From SIG440 sp045647905 (GTDB lineage: Bacteria > Bacillota > Clostridia > Monoglobales > Monoglobaceae), in contig JAZRMZ010000019.1 of assembly GCA_045647905.1 (NCBI GenBank), forward strand, positions 1 through 26,839: a DNA stretch of 26,839 nucleotides, given 5' to 3'. Positions within the stretch are counted from its first letter, which is position 1. Every line of letters begins with the position of its first letter. This document shows, one piece after another, positions 16,394 to 24,251 of the stretch. Position numbers and translations under genes: made by a program. The notes beneath the pieces are model-generated. The model was not told the origin of the DNA, did no database searches, and worked only from the letters and a program-made list of their open reading frames with translations.

Positions 16394-17142
16394 TATTCCT
16401 CCACCTCCGATTCAACACTTTGTGCATATTTAAACGAAACCATACCCACGTGTTTTCCAATGAGCACAGCGGTACTTTTCTTTATTGACATATCAATTCC
16501 GTAATAAACCGCCTGCTCAGTCACGCCGCCCGGCATTTTTAATGCATTTTCCAGAGTTTCGGGGTCGCCGATAATTTTTATTTCAAAGGGTGCCGCCTTT
16601 TTGACGTTGTTTATGCTGATTGTGGGACCCGCACAGCGAATCTCAGTTGTTGCAAGAACACGTTCATCGTTGACCGAAATCGCCTCTGCCCCTGCCGCAC
16701 GCACCTCATTGAGCAATGAAAGAATGACAGTATCGTGAACAATTCCGTAGCCATCATCAACAATCCCTTCAGGAAGCTGGGCATTTTGTCCGTCGCTAAG
16801 TGTTACAACAATTCCGTTGCCCACAACATCAGACAATCCGGCCATGGTTTCGGCACGTTTCAAGTCCTCCTGCAACAGCTTTGTTGCACCGCCCTCTTCG
16901 GTTATCTGATTTCTGTATCTTGCAATATCATTCTGCAAAACCGAAATCTGTTCCAGCAAATCCTCATTTTTTTCAAGTTCTGTTTTGTATTCCTGCTGCA
17001 AAACGTCAACACGCTTGGACAATTGAGTTTCAACCTCGTTTGTCATTTTAACACCCTTAATCTGCCATGTCACCAATGTAACGAGAGTGAAAATCATTAT
17101 CGACACCGTGATTTTGATTTGCATCTTTTGCTTTTTATTCAT
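16393..17142 (-). CDS. DUF881 family division-cluster protein (YlxW/YlxX-like)
   Basis: A 249-residue single-pass protein: membrane helix (~8-26), a coiled coil (~33-95), then the DUF881 domain (~105-240) with GNGIVVTLSDG, the YGIVHDTVILSLLNEVRAAGAEAISVN block (two parts, ~130-160), RCAGPTISIN and PFEIKIIGDPETL. Bacillus carries two such genes (ylxW, ylxX) between divIB and sbp; only one is here. Function is unknown, with location suggesting a division-associated membrane role. The ATG at 17142 is chosen because AGAAGG is 9 bases upstream; the in-frame ATG at 17148 is too close (3 bases) and TTG 17163 overlaps the site itself. The neighbours are divIB 24 bases upstream and sbp overlapping by one base. 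Confidence 0.88.
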   Translation of the reverse strand: MNKKQKMQIKITVSIMIFTLVTLVTWQIKGVKMTNEVETQLSKRVDVLQQEYKTELEKNEDLLEQISVLQNDIARYRNQITEEGGATKLLQEDLKRAETMAGLSDVVGNGIVVTLSDGQNAQLPEGIVDDGYGIVHDTVILSLLNEVRAAGAEAISVNDERVLATTEIRCAGPTISINNVKKAAPFEIKIIGDPETLENALKMPGGVTEQAVYYGIDMSIKKSTAVLIGKHVGMVSFKYAQSVESEVEE

Positions 17143-17166
17143 TTCCATTTTCCTTCTTTTCAAATT

Positions 17167-18090
17167 TTAAGCAGATTCTTGTGCTGAATCCGAACTTTCC
17201 TGATTTTCGTCAACCTCTTTCTGAGGCTCTTCCTTTTGTTCATCGTCCCCGGGCTTTTCTTCTTCGTCTTCGATTACTTCCAGCACTTCACGGGGACCGA
17301 CGTGTAATTTTTCGCTTCTGAAATCAAACTTGGCTTTTTCCTGCTCCGAAAGCTTTTCATCAATCACCTTTTTCACAAACTTGAGCTTATATTCAAGCTT
17401 GTCATAACTTCCCAAAAGCATATAAATCCTGTTTTCGTAGTCAATTTTTATGTCCGACAAATCCGCAAAATCAATATAATTAACTTTTTCACGCATACCG
17501 AGAGTTTGCATTATGTCAAGACATTTATAAAGCTCCTTGGCTCTGATATCCTCATTTGAAGCAATCTTTTTTCCCGCAGTGCCGGAAACAATCTCTATTC
17601 CCTCAACGTGAATCAGATTTTTCAATCTCTCATCCTCGGCAGACTCCGCAAGTTTTATTATATTGCCGCCGCCGTCAATCATCAGATATTCCGAATCAAA
17701 AACCACATACGCAACGGGGACAGCTTCCTTGATTTCAATCTTGATTTTATTGGGAAAAACTCTCCGCACCGCAGCTTTTGCAATTTCAGGGTTTTCGGTC
17801 AGCTTTTCCTCCGCCCTGCGCACTCCGGTGCTGAAAATATTCTGCCCCGTATTAATCCCTGCCGTCTTCAAAACCTGCTCTTCCGTGAGGCTCACTTCTC
17901 CGCTGCAAACAATTTCGCCTATGTTAAAAAAAGGAGCTTTAAGTGCCGTTATAATTATTCCTGCACAGATAAGCAAAAACATAAAAATTACAAATCTGCG
18001 TTTTGCACGCATTCTTTTCCGTTTTTTCATCATAATCCGCTTATTCCGCTCCAGCTGCTCGGAATATTCATCATTTGTACGTTTTTCCAT
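17167..18090 (-). CDS. divIB: Cell division protein DivIB/FtsQ
   Basis: A 307-residue bitopic divisome protein. A basic cytoplasmic N-terminus (~1-33) is followed by a membrane helix (~34-52), then a POTRA domain starting FFNIGEIVCSGEVSLTEEQV (~54-125) and the FtsQ/DivIB beta domain up to about residue 265. With FtsL and DivIC it recruits and controls the septal synthase FtsW-PBP. The last ~40 residues are strongly acidic with little predicted order (DEEEKPGDDEQKEEP onward); DivIB of Gram-positives often has such a gamma tail. GGAGG lies 5 bases before the ATG, and murA ends 13 bases upstream. The place after murA is usual for clostridial dcw clusters. Confidence 0.92.
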   Translation of the reverse strand: MEKRTNDEYSEQLERNKRIMMKKRKRMRAKRRFVIFMFLLICAGIIITALKAPFFNIGEIVCSGEVSLTEEQVLKTAGINTGQNIFSTGVRRAEEKLTENPEIAKAAVRRVFPNKIKIEIKEAVPVAYVVFDSEYLMIDGGGNIIKLAESAEDERLKNLIHVEGIEIVSGTAGKKIASNEDIRAKELYKCLDIMQTLGMREKVNYIDFADLSDIKIDYENRIYMLLGSYDKLEYKLKFVKKVIDEKLSEQEKAKFDFRSEKLHVGPREVLEVIEDEEEKPGDDEQKEEPQKEVDENQESSDSAQESA

Positions 18091-18103
18091 ACGCTCCTCC
18101 TTT

Positions 18104-19354
18104 TCATTTTCTCTTAATCATTGCACCAAGTTCCGAAAAAACATTCTCAACAGATTCATAACCTCTGTCAATATGTTCAACACCGCTTATTTCCGTATCT
18201 CCGATGGCAGACAAACCCGCAATCACAAGTGCCGCTCCTCCACGCAGGTCACCTGCGGTTATTTTTGCGCCCTGAATATAATTACAGCCCGTCACAGCAG
18301 CCAGCCTTCCGTCAACAATTATATCCGCACCCATCTTCATAAGCTCCGACACGTGCTTATACCTGCTCTCAAATATATTCTCCACAAAAACAGTTGTTCC
18401 TTCTGCCGTTGCAAAAGAAGCCATAAAAAGTGCCTGGGCATCTGTCGGAAACCCCGGATAGGGTGATGTTATAATTTTTCCAAGACCCTTCAACCGCTCG
18501 GAACATTGAATCCGCACCCTCTCTTTGCCTGCATTTATTTCACAGCCCGAATCCTTCAGCATAGACAAAACAAGCCGCAAATGCTCGGCATTGGCATTTT
18601 TCAGAACAATATCTCCGCCGCAACAAGCAACCGCACAGGCGCAGGTTGTTGCAAAAATCCTGTCTGCGATTATATTATACTCCACTTTTCGTAATTTTTC
18701 AACACCTATTATGCGAATTATTTCACTTCCTGCACCGGAAATTTTTGCGCCCATTGCATTCAGAAAATTCTGAAGGTCAACAATTTCAGGCTCACGTGCC
18801 GCATTTGTAATAACAGTCTCGCCCTGAGACACCGCAGAAAGCATCATAATGTTCTCCGTTGCCCCCACGCTGGGAAACAAAAGATTAACCATCCCCGGAA
18901 CAACTTTGTCGCATCGGCAATAAATACAGCCGCCCGTTTCTTCAATTTCAACCCCAAGCTCACGAAAAGCCTTCAAATGCAAATCAATTGGTCTGAGCCC
19001 GATTGCGCATCCTCCCGGATACGAAATTGTTGCACGACCCATCCGTGAAACCAAAGGCCCAAGAAACAGCACCGAAGACCTCATACTTGACATCAGTTCA
19101 TTTGAAATTTCATTCTTATGTATATTTCCTGCATCAACAACAGCCGTATGCTCCGCATATTTTGTTTTTCCGCCAAGCTGACCGATTATTTCAAGTGCCG
19201 CCCTTGTATCCGCAAGATCGGGACAGTTGCCGATAACACACTCTTCCGAACATAAAACACTTGCGGCAAGGATGGGCAGAGCCGCATTTTTGGACCCCTG
19301 AACATCAACCTCGCCGCACAACTTTCGTCCTCCGCAAATCGAAATTTTACCCAC
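18104..19354 (-). CDS. murA: UDP-N-acetylglucosamine 1-carboxyvinyltransferase MurA
   Basis: A 416-residue enolpyruvyl transferase, standard length, which adds phosphoenolpyruvate to UDP-GlcNAc in the first committed step of peptidoglycan synthesis. Visible are the substrate lysine in GSKNAAL (~21-27), the loop YPGGCAIGLRPIDLH with catalytic Cys at ~116 (the fosfomycin-sensitive form, not the Asp variant), the general-base Asp in PGFPTDAQAL, and AEGTTVFVENIFESRY near the end. The start is GTG at 19354 with GGAGGT 7 bases upstream. The 81-base gap from murG (from 19355 to 19435) is the largest inside the dcw block and holds a 17-bp palindrome, so this may be a secondary control point. Firmicutes often have two MurA copies; whether another exists is unknown. 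Confidence 0.96.
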   Translation of the reverse strand: MGKISICGGRKLCGEVDVQGSKNAALPILAASVLCSEECVIGNCPDLADTRAALEIIGQLGGKTKYAEHTAVVDAGNIHKNEISNELMSSMRSSVLFLGPLVSRMGRATISYPGGCAIGLRPIDLHLKAFRELGVEIEETGGCIYCRCDKVVPGMVNLLFPSVGATENIMMLSAVSQGETVITNAAREPEIVDLQNFLNAMGAKISGAGSEIIRIIGVEKLRKVEYNIIADRIFATTCACAVACCGGDIVLKNANAEHLRLVLSMLKDSGCEINAGKERVRIQCSERLKGLGKIITSPYPGFPTDAQALFMASFATAEGTTVFVENIFESRYKHVSELMKMGADIIVDGRLAAVTGCNYIQGAKITAGDLRGGAALVIAGLSAIGDTEISGVEHIDRGYESVENVFSELGAMIKRK

Positions 19355-19387
19355 CGTAACACCTCCGACAATTAATCATTCATTCTT

Positions 19388-19404
19388 ACAACATACTATG
19401 TTGT
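19388..19404. promoter_or_regulatory. Perfect 17-bp palindrome upstream of murA, candidate operator
   Basis: ACAACATACTATGTTGT: two perfect 8-base half-sites around one central base, in the murG-murA gap, 34 bases before the murA start. On the - strand it lies exactly between TTGAAA (19410-19405) and AAGAAT (19387-19382), so it would fill the 17-base spacer of a weak sigma-A-like promoter. The 1-base centre makes it more likely a protein site than a stable RNA hairpin. I do not recognise the regulator. Confidence 0.45.
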
Positions 19405-19435
19405 TTTCAAAAAGGTGTTACGTCAATTTGCAAAT

Positions 19436-20545
19436 TTATTTTTTTACAAGCTCTTTCAGTATTCGATAAATTCTGTCAGCGGCATCGGGAATACCTATAC
19501 TTTTTGAACCTTTGCTCATCCTTTCAAGAACACCTGCATTATTCAGAATGTGCTCAACAGAATCTGCAATTTTATCCTTTGACAGTTCCTTCTCGCTGAT
19601 AACAACAGCGCCTCCCGACTTTTCAACCGCTCTTGCATTATGCTCCTGATGATTTCCCGCAACATAAGGAGACGGAATCAGAATTGCAGCCTTTCCCAAA
19701 GCCGTCATTTCACTCACCGACCCTCCCGAACGTGCAATAACCAAATCAGCCGCATTCAATGCAAGATCCATATCATATATATATTCCGAAACCGAAATTT
19801 CGGGGTAATTTCCCAAATCAACTCCGTTTTTCCCAAACATCTCCATAACGGTTTTGTACTGATTATTTTTTCCCGTGGACATTATAATCTGATATTTTTT
19901 GTCCCTTGCAATTTCCGAAATCCACTCAACCGCCGTGGCATTTATTTTTTCTGCGCCAAGACTGCCCCCGAAAATCAGTATAACCTTTCGGTCGTCCAGC
20001 CCCAGTTTTTTCTTTGCAATGGTCTGATTGATTGCAAGAATGGACGGTCTCACGGGATTTCCCGTCACTTCAATTCTCCGGGACTTTGGAACAAACCTTT
20101 CCGCTTCTGCCATGCTCAATGCAACAACATCAACGTATTTTGAAAGAATTCTGATTGTCACTCCCGGAAAAGCGTTTGCCTCATGAACAAGAGTCGGCAA
20201 CTTCATTTTTGTTGCAGCATAAAGCACCGGACCTGTTACATAGCCACCCGTTCCAACCACCACATCGGGTTTGAACTCTTTTATAATCTTCTTTGTTTTT
20301 CTTATACCGTCAAAAATCTCCAGTACGGTTTTGACATTATGCAAGCTCAGCTTGCGTCTGAACCCATGAATCTTTATAAACTTTATATCATAGCCCTGTT
20401 TCGGAATCAGCGTGCTTTCCATTCCGCTTTCAGTACCCACAAACAAGAAGCTGCTGTGGGGCTCTTTTTCCTTTATATGATTGGCAACAGCCACAGCAGG
20501 ATTAATATGCCCCGCCGTACCGCCGCCGGCAAACAATATTCTCAC
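19436..20545 (-). CDS. murG: UDP-GlcNAc:lipid I GlcNAc transferase MurG
   Basis: A 369-residue GT-B glycosyltransferase that converts lipid I to lipid II at the inner face of the membrane. The N-terminal acceptor-side loop GGGTAGHINPA (~6-16), HGFRRKLS, GTGGYVTGPVL (second glycine loop) and HEANAFPG are in the first half; the donor half has GGSLGAEKIN, RSGGSVSEMTALGKAAILIPSPYV (two adjoining motifs) and NHQEHNA. GTG at 20545 is chosen since GGGAAGG is 8 bases upstream and the product then starts MRILFAGGG, as in relatives; the in-frame GTG at 20554 overlaps the ribosome site. ftsW ends about 40 bases upstream, in the same operon. Confidence 0.96.
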   Translation of the reverse strand: MRILFAGGGTAGHINPAVAVANHIKEKEPHSSFLFVGTESGMESTLIPKQGYDIKFIKIHGFRRKLSLHNVKTVLEIFDGIRKTKKIIKEFKPDVVVGTGGYVTGPVLYAATKMKLPTLVHEANAFPGVTIRILSKYVDVVALSMAEAERFVPKSRRIEVTGNPVRPSILAINQTIAKKKLGLDDRKVILIFGGSLGAEKINATAVEWISEIARDKKYQIIMSTGKNNQYKTVMEMFGKNGVDLGNYPEISVSEYIYDMDLALNAADLVIARSGGSVSEMTALGKAAILIPSPYVAGNHQEHNARAVEKSGGAVVISEKELSKDKIADSVEHILNNAGVLERMSKGSKSIGIPDAADRIYRILKELVKK

Positions 20546-20586
20546 AGAGAACACCTTCCCTCATTTCGGAAAATTTTTATTTTACT

Positions 20587-21774
20587 TTACGATTTGCTAT
20601 GCCGTGAAACATTCAGAACAATCCCCATCTCCGCCATGGTAATGGCAAGTGCCGTTCCGCCGTAGCTGAAGAATGGCAACGGCATACCCGTAACGGGAAT
20701 CGACGAAGTTACAACTGCAATATTAACAAGTGCCTGAATGGCAATCATGGTGATTATACCTGTTGTAAGAAGCGCCCCAAACAAATCAGGCGCTTTGAGT
20801 GCAATCTTCACGCCCCTTGCAATAAGGAAAATAAACATCAGCGAAACAAGAATTGCTCCAAGAAGACCAAATTCCTCCGCAAGAATGGAAAAAATAAAGT
20901 CATTCTGGGGTTCGGGAATATTCATGAACTTCTGACGGCTCTGACCAATTCCCGCACCGAATATTCCGCCCGAACCGATTGCATAAAGGGACTGAACAAT
21001 CTGCCATCCCTCACCCTGAATATCCGCAAAGGGGTCAAGAAATGTGGTAACACGTGCAAGTCTGTACGGAGCCTGAACAATTGCAAAAACCAACACCGGC
21101 ACCGCCGCTAACCCAAGAACCAAAAAATGCTTTATCTTTGCACCGGCAACAAAAAGCATAATAACCGCCGTTGATACAATAAGCATAGTACAGCTGAAAT
21201 GTGGTTCCATCATTATTATGCCTGCAATAATCCCTATAATGGCTATGTACATCAAAAATATACTGAAATTATTCAGTTCCTTATAATTCTTCGACAAGCT
21301 GTACGCCATAAACACAATAACCGCAATTTTTGCAACTTCCGAGGGCTGAAAGTTTATTGGGCCGATATAAATCCAACGTCTTGCATCATTAATCTTACGA
21401 CCGATTCCGGGGATAAGCACAAGGAGCAACAGCAAAACACTGACCACCAGCACAGGAAACGCCAGACGTTTGAGCTTATTATAATCAAAATTTGCCGTTA
21501 TAAACATACCTATGCTTCCAAAAATCGCCCACAACAATTGCTTTTTGAAGTAAAAAAAGCTGTCATGGTTTGTGGATTTGCTTGCATAAGCAATAGGACT
21601 GCTGGCACTGAGAACCATAAGCAATCCAAAAGCAAGCAAAATATAAACCGCAACCAAAAACTGTATATCAACGCCTTTTGTTGAGTCCATAACTCCTTTA
21701 AGTCTTTTCCCCAACGCACCGTTACCCCCGGTTTTTGTCCTGCGCACCATTTTTTTTCTGAGTTCCCGTTTCAT
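20587..21774 (-). CDS. ftsW: SEDS peptidoglycan polymerase FtsW/SpoVE
   Basis: A 395-residue SEDS protein with about ten membrane helices after a basic cytoplasmic leader (~1-35). Family marks: NFQPSEVAKIAVIVFMA, the large outer loop with GEGWQIVQSLYAIGSGG and FGAGIGQSRQKFMNIPEPQNDFIFS (split, ~265-300; its Asp is the expected catalytic residue), and the end VTGMPLPFFSYGGTA. It polymerises lipid II glycan strands at the septum with a class B PBP, here at the start of the same cluster. FtsW and the sporulation paralogue SpoVE cannot be told apart by sequence alone. AGGAAAGG lies about 13 bases before the ATG, a long gap. murD, usually between mraY and this gene, is missing. Confidence 0.94.
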   Translation of the reverse strand: MKRELRKKMVRRTKTGGNGALGKRLKGVMDSTKGVDIQFLVAVYILLAFGLLMVLSASSPIAYASKSTNHDSFFYFKKQLLWAIFGSIGMFITANFDYNKLKRLAFPVLVVSVLLLLLVLIPGIGRKINDARRWIYIGPINFQPSEVAKIAVIVFMAYSLSKNYKELNNFSIFLMYIAIIGIIAGIIMMEPHFSCTMLIVSTAVIMLFVAGAKIKHFLVLGLAAVPVLVFAIVQAPYRLARVTTFLDPFADIQGEGWQIVQSLYAIGSGGIFGAGIGQSRQKFMNIPEPQNDFIFSILAEEFGLLGAILVSLMFIFLIARGVKIALKAPDLFGALLTTGIITMIAIQALVNIAVVTSSIPVTGMPLPFFSYGGTALAITMAEMGIVLNVSRHSKS

Positions 21775-21822
21775 AATGTACGGACAACCTTTCCTGAAAA
21801 ATTTTATTCAATCCAATTAGAT

Positions 21823-22800
21823 TTACGCAAAATACCCCGCAACACAAAGCAAGGCAGTCACGGCAGAAAATACCGCAACAATCTTTTTCTCACTCCAGCC
21901 GCACATTTCAAAATGATGATGAATGGGACTCATTTTGAAAATTCTTTTTCCCGTCTTCTTGAACCATGCAACCTGAAGAATAACCGACATAGCTTCTGCC
22001 ACATAAACAAATCCAACAAGCAGGAGCAGCAATGGATTCTTCATATATATTGCCATTGCGGCAACCGCACCGCCAAGAAAAAGTGAGCCCGTATCCCCCA
22101 TAAACACCTTTGCAGGATACTTGTTGTAAATCAAAAATCCCAGAAGCCCTCCAATCAATGCCGAGCTTATGAGCACAACCGCCGCACTTTCAACCCTTTT
22201 TGAAATCAGGCAATAAAAAATGCTGACAACCAATGTTATTGTTCCGGCCAGACCGTCAAGTCCGTCTGTCAGATTAACGCTGTTCACTGCGGCAAGCATA
22301 ACCAGAATAATAAATGGAATATACACAAAATACGGCAAGGTTACCGCAATTCCAAAAAAAGGAATGTTTACGGTTGTGTCAATGATTCCGCCGCTGACAA
22401 GCCAGACACCGAACAAAAGAGCAACAAGAAACTGAAGCGAAAACTTCTGACCGGCTTTGAGTCCAAGGTTTCTTTTGAGAATAACCTTTATGTAGTCATC
22501 AACAAAGCCTATTGCACCAAAGCCAACAGCCGCCAGAGTTATAACCATAACGCTTTTGAGCAGTTGCAAATCCTTATAAATGCCAAAAACAAACACTCCA
22601 ACAATAACCGCAACCAAAAGTGCGATGATGAATATGAAGCCGCCCATTGTGGGAGTTCCTGATTTTGCCTTGTGCCACTTTGGGCCTTCCTCTCTGATTT
22701 CCTGACCGAATTTCAGCTTATGCAAAAGGGGAATCAAAAAAATCCCGTTTGCAGCAGCAACCAAAAAAGCAATTGAAATTACAATAACTATCTTTAACAT
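21823..22800 (-). CDS. mraY: Phospho-N-acetylmuramoyl-pentapeptide transferase MraY
   Basis: A 325-residue polytopic enzyme with about ten helices that joins UDP-MurNAc-pentapeptide to undecaprenyl phosphate to make lipid I. Visible signatures: GPKWHKAKSGTPTMGG near 39-54, the Asp pair in GFVDDYIKV (~98-106), NSVNLTDGLDGLAGT (~173-187), VFMGDTGSLFLGG (~234-246) and the C-terminal histidine loop MSPIHHHFEMCGWSE (~292-306). The length is standard. GGAG is 6 bases before the ATG. murF ends 30 bases upstream and ftsW starts 48 bases downstream, so there is no room for murD, which commonly sits here. Confidence 0.97.
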   Translation of the reverse strand: MLKIVIVISIAFLVAAANGIFLIPLLHKLKFGQEIREEGPKWHKAKSGTPTMGGFIFIIALLVAVIVGVFVFGIYKDLQLLKSVMVITLAAVGFGAIGFVDDYIKVILKRNLGLKAGQKFSLQFLVALLFGVWLVSGGIIDTTVNIPFFGIAVTLPYFVYIPFIILVMLAAVNSVNLTDGLDGLAGTITLVVSIFYCLISKRVESAAVVLISSALIGGLLGFLIYNKYPAKVFMGDTGSLFLGGAVAAMAIYMKNPLLLLLVGFVYVAEAMSVILQVAWFKKTGKRIFKMSPIHHHFEMCGWSEKKIVAVFSAVTALLCVAGYFA

Positions 22801-22830
22801 TTTTCTCTCCGCCTCTGTGCTTTCAAAATT

Positions 22831-24237
22831 TTATTCCAAATCCATTTCCTTAACAAAATCAGCAACCTCTTCAAGCTTCATTCCTCTTGAACCCTTAAAC
22901 AAAATCACATCATTTGCTTTCAGAATATCCATAATCTTCTCTTTTGCCGACTTGTTATTTTCAAAGGTATATATCATTGCATCATCCATACCGTTTTCTG
23001 CAGCACCTTGCGCCATAACATGGCAATGTGGGCCAATTGCAACAAAACAGCCCACGTTATACTCCGCAACCATGGCTCCCACATCATAATGGGCTTTTTC
23101 CGAATAATCACCCAGTTCAAGCATATCCGCAAGAACGGCAACCCTTCGGCAAGGCTGCTCATTATCCAAAGGAAGCGCCACACTCAAAACCTCAAGTCCC
23201 GACTTCATTGATGTGGGGCTTGCATTATAGCAATCCTTGATTATAACAAATCTGTTCAGTTTTTCAATATTCTGTCTCATCCCCTGAGGTTGAAACTTGC
23301 TTATTCCGTCAACAATCGCCGCCACGGTCATATTATACTTCAAGCCCGTGAGAATTGCCGCCAGGGCATTGTATACGTGATGAACACCCGGAACATTGAC
23401 ACAAACCCTGTAACTCACGCCTTCAATCTTCACATCAAAAACAGTTCCTTCGGAATTCTTTCTGATGTTGGTTGCAACAACGTCGCATTTCTCATTTTCA
23501 ATTCCATAGGTCAGAGTTTCATACTTCAACGTGCCCACAACCGTCTGCAAAAACAGATCGTCGCCGTTCAGAATAACCGTTCCGTCGCCATGTGGCATAT
23601 CTTCAATAATTTCAAGCTTTGCTTTCAGAATATTCTCCTGGGAGCCCAGATGCTCAATGTGCGACATCCCGATATTTGTAATTATTGCCGTTTCGGGAGA
23701 TGCAATATGCGTAAGCCTTGAAATTTCGCCAAAACCGCTCATTCCCATTTCAAAAACCGCAATATCAACCGAGCTGTCCAGTCTGAACGCTGTCAACGGA
23801 AGTCCGATTTCATTGTTAAAATTCCCTTCGGTTTTCAACACATTGTACTGATTTGCAAGAACACATGAAACCATATCCTTTGTGCTGGTCTTTCCCACAC
23901 TGCCCGTAATTGCAACAGAAGGAATCTCAAACCTGTTTCTGTAATACGTGGCAATATCACGCAAAGCCTTGTATGTATCCTCAACAACAATAACCGCATT
24001 CTCGCTTGTATTACGAAATTCTTTATCCACAACGCAAGCCGCCGCACCTTTTTCAAAGGTGCTTTCAACAAAGTCGTGTCCGTCAAACTTTTCGCCCCTG
24101 AGAGCAACAAACAAAGCACCTTCACAAATCTTTCGGCTGTCCGTCAGAATCTCCGAAACTGCAAAATTCCCGTCACAATGTTCCAAAACACCGCAGCAAG
24201 CCTCTGCAATCTGCTTTAAGGTTAATATTCTCTCCAA
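22831..24237 (-). CDS. murF: UDP-MurNAc-tripeptide:D-Ala-D-Ala ligase MurF
   Basis: A 468-residue Mur ligase that adds D-Ala-D-Ala to the UDP-MurNAc tripeptide using ATP. It has the N-terminal substrate domain (DSRKICEGALFVALRGEKFDGHDF, ~33-56 in parts), P-loop AITGSVGKTSTKD (~109-121), TEGNFNNEIGLPLT, the MGMSGFGEI motif that marks MurF, TNIGMSHIEHLGS, and the C-terminal DCYNASPTSMKSGLEVL region. The start is TTG at 24237 with GGGAGG 8 bases upstream; no ATG offers a better fit, and the product begins MERILTLKQIAEA as expected. murE ends only 14 bases upstream. Confidence 0.96.
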   Translation of the reverse strand: MERILTLKQIAEACCGVLEHCDGNFAVSEILTDSRKICEGALFVALRGEKFDGHDFVESTFEKGAAACVVDKEFRNTSENAVIVVEDTYKALRDIATYYRNRFEIPSVAITGSVGKTSTKDMVSCVLANQYNVLKTEGNFNNEIGLPLTAFRLDSSVDIAVFEMGMSGFGEISRLTHIASPETAIITNIGMSHIEHLGSQENILKAKLEIIEDMPHGDGTVILNGDDLFLQTVVGTLKYETLTYGIENEKCDVVATNIRKNSEGTVFDVKIEGVSYRVCVNVPGVHHVYNALAAILTGLKYNMTVAAIVDGISKFQPQGMRQNIEKLNRFVIIKDCYNASPTSMKSGLEVLSVALPLDNEQPCRRVAVLADMLELGDYSEKAHYDVGAMVAEYNVGCFVAIGPHCHVMAQGAAENGMDDAMIYTFENNKSAKEKIMDILKANDVILFKGSRGMKLEEVADFVKEMDLE

Positions 24238-24251
24238 AATATATTCCTCCC

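Noticed and set aside
17663..18466. Long + strand open frame (267 codons) opposite divIB and murA
   Set aside because: It spans two well-supported genes on the other strand and reads as low-information sequence, so it is a shadow.
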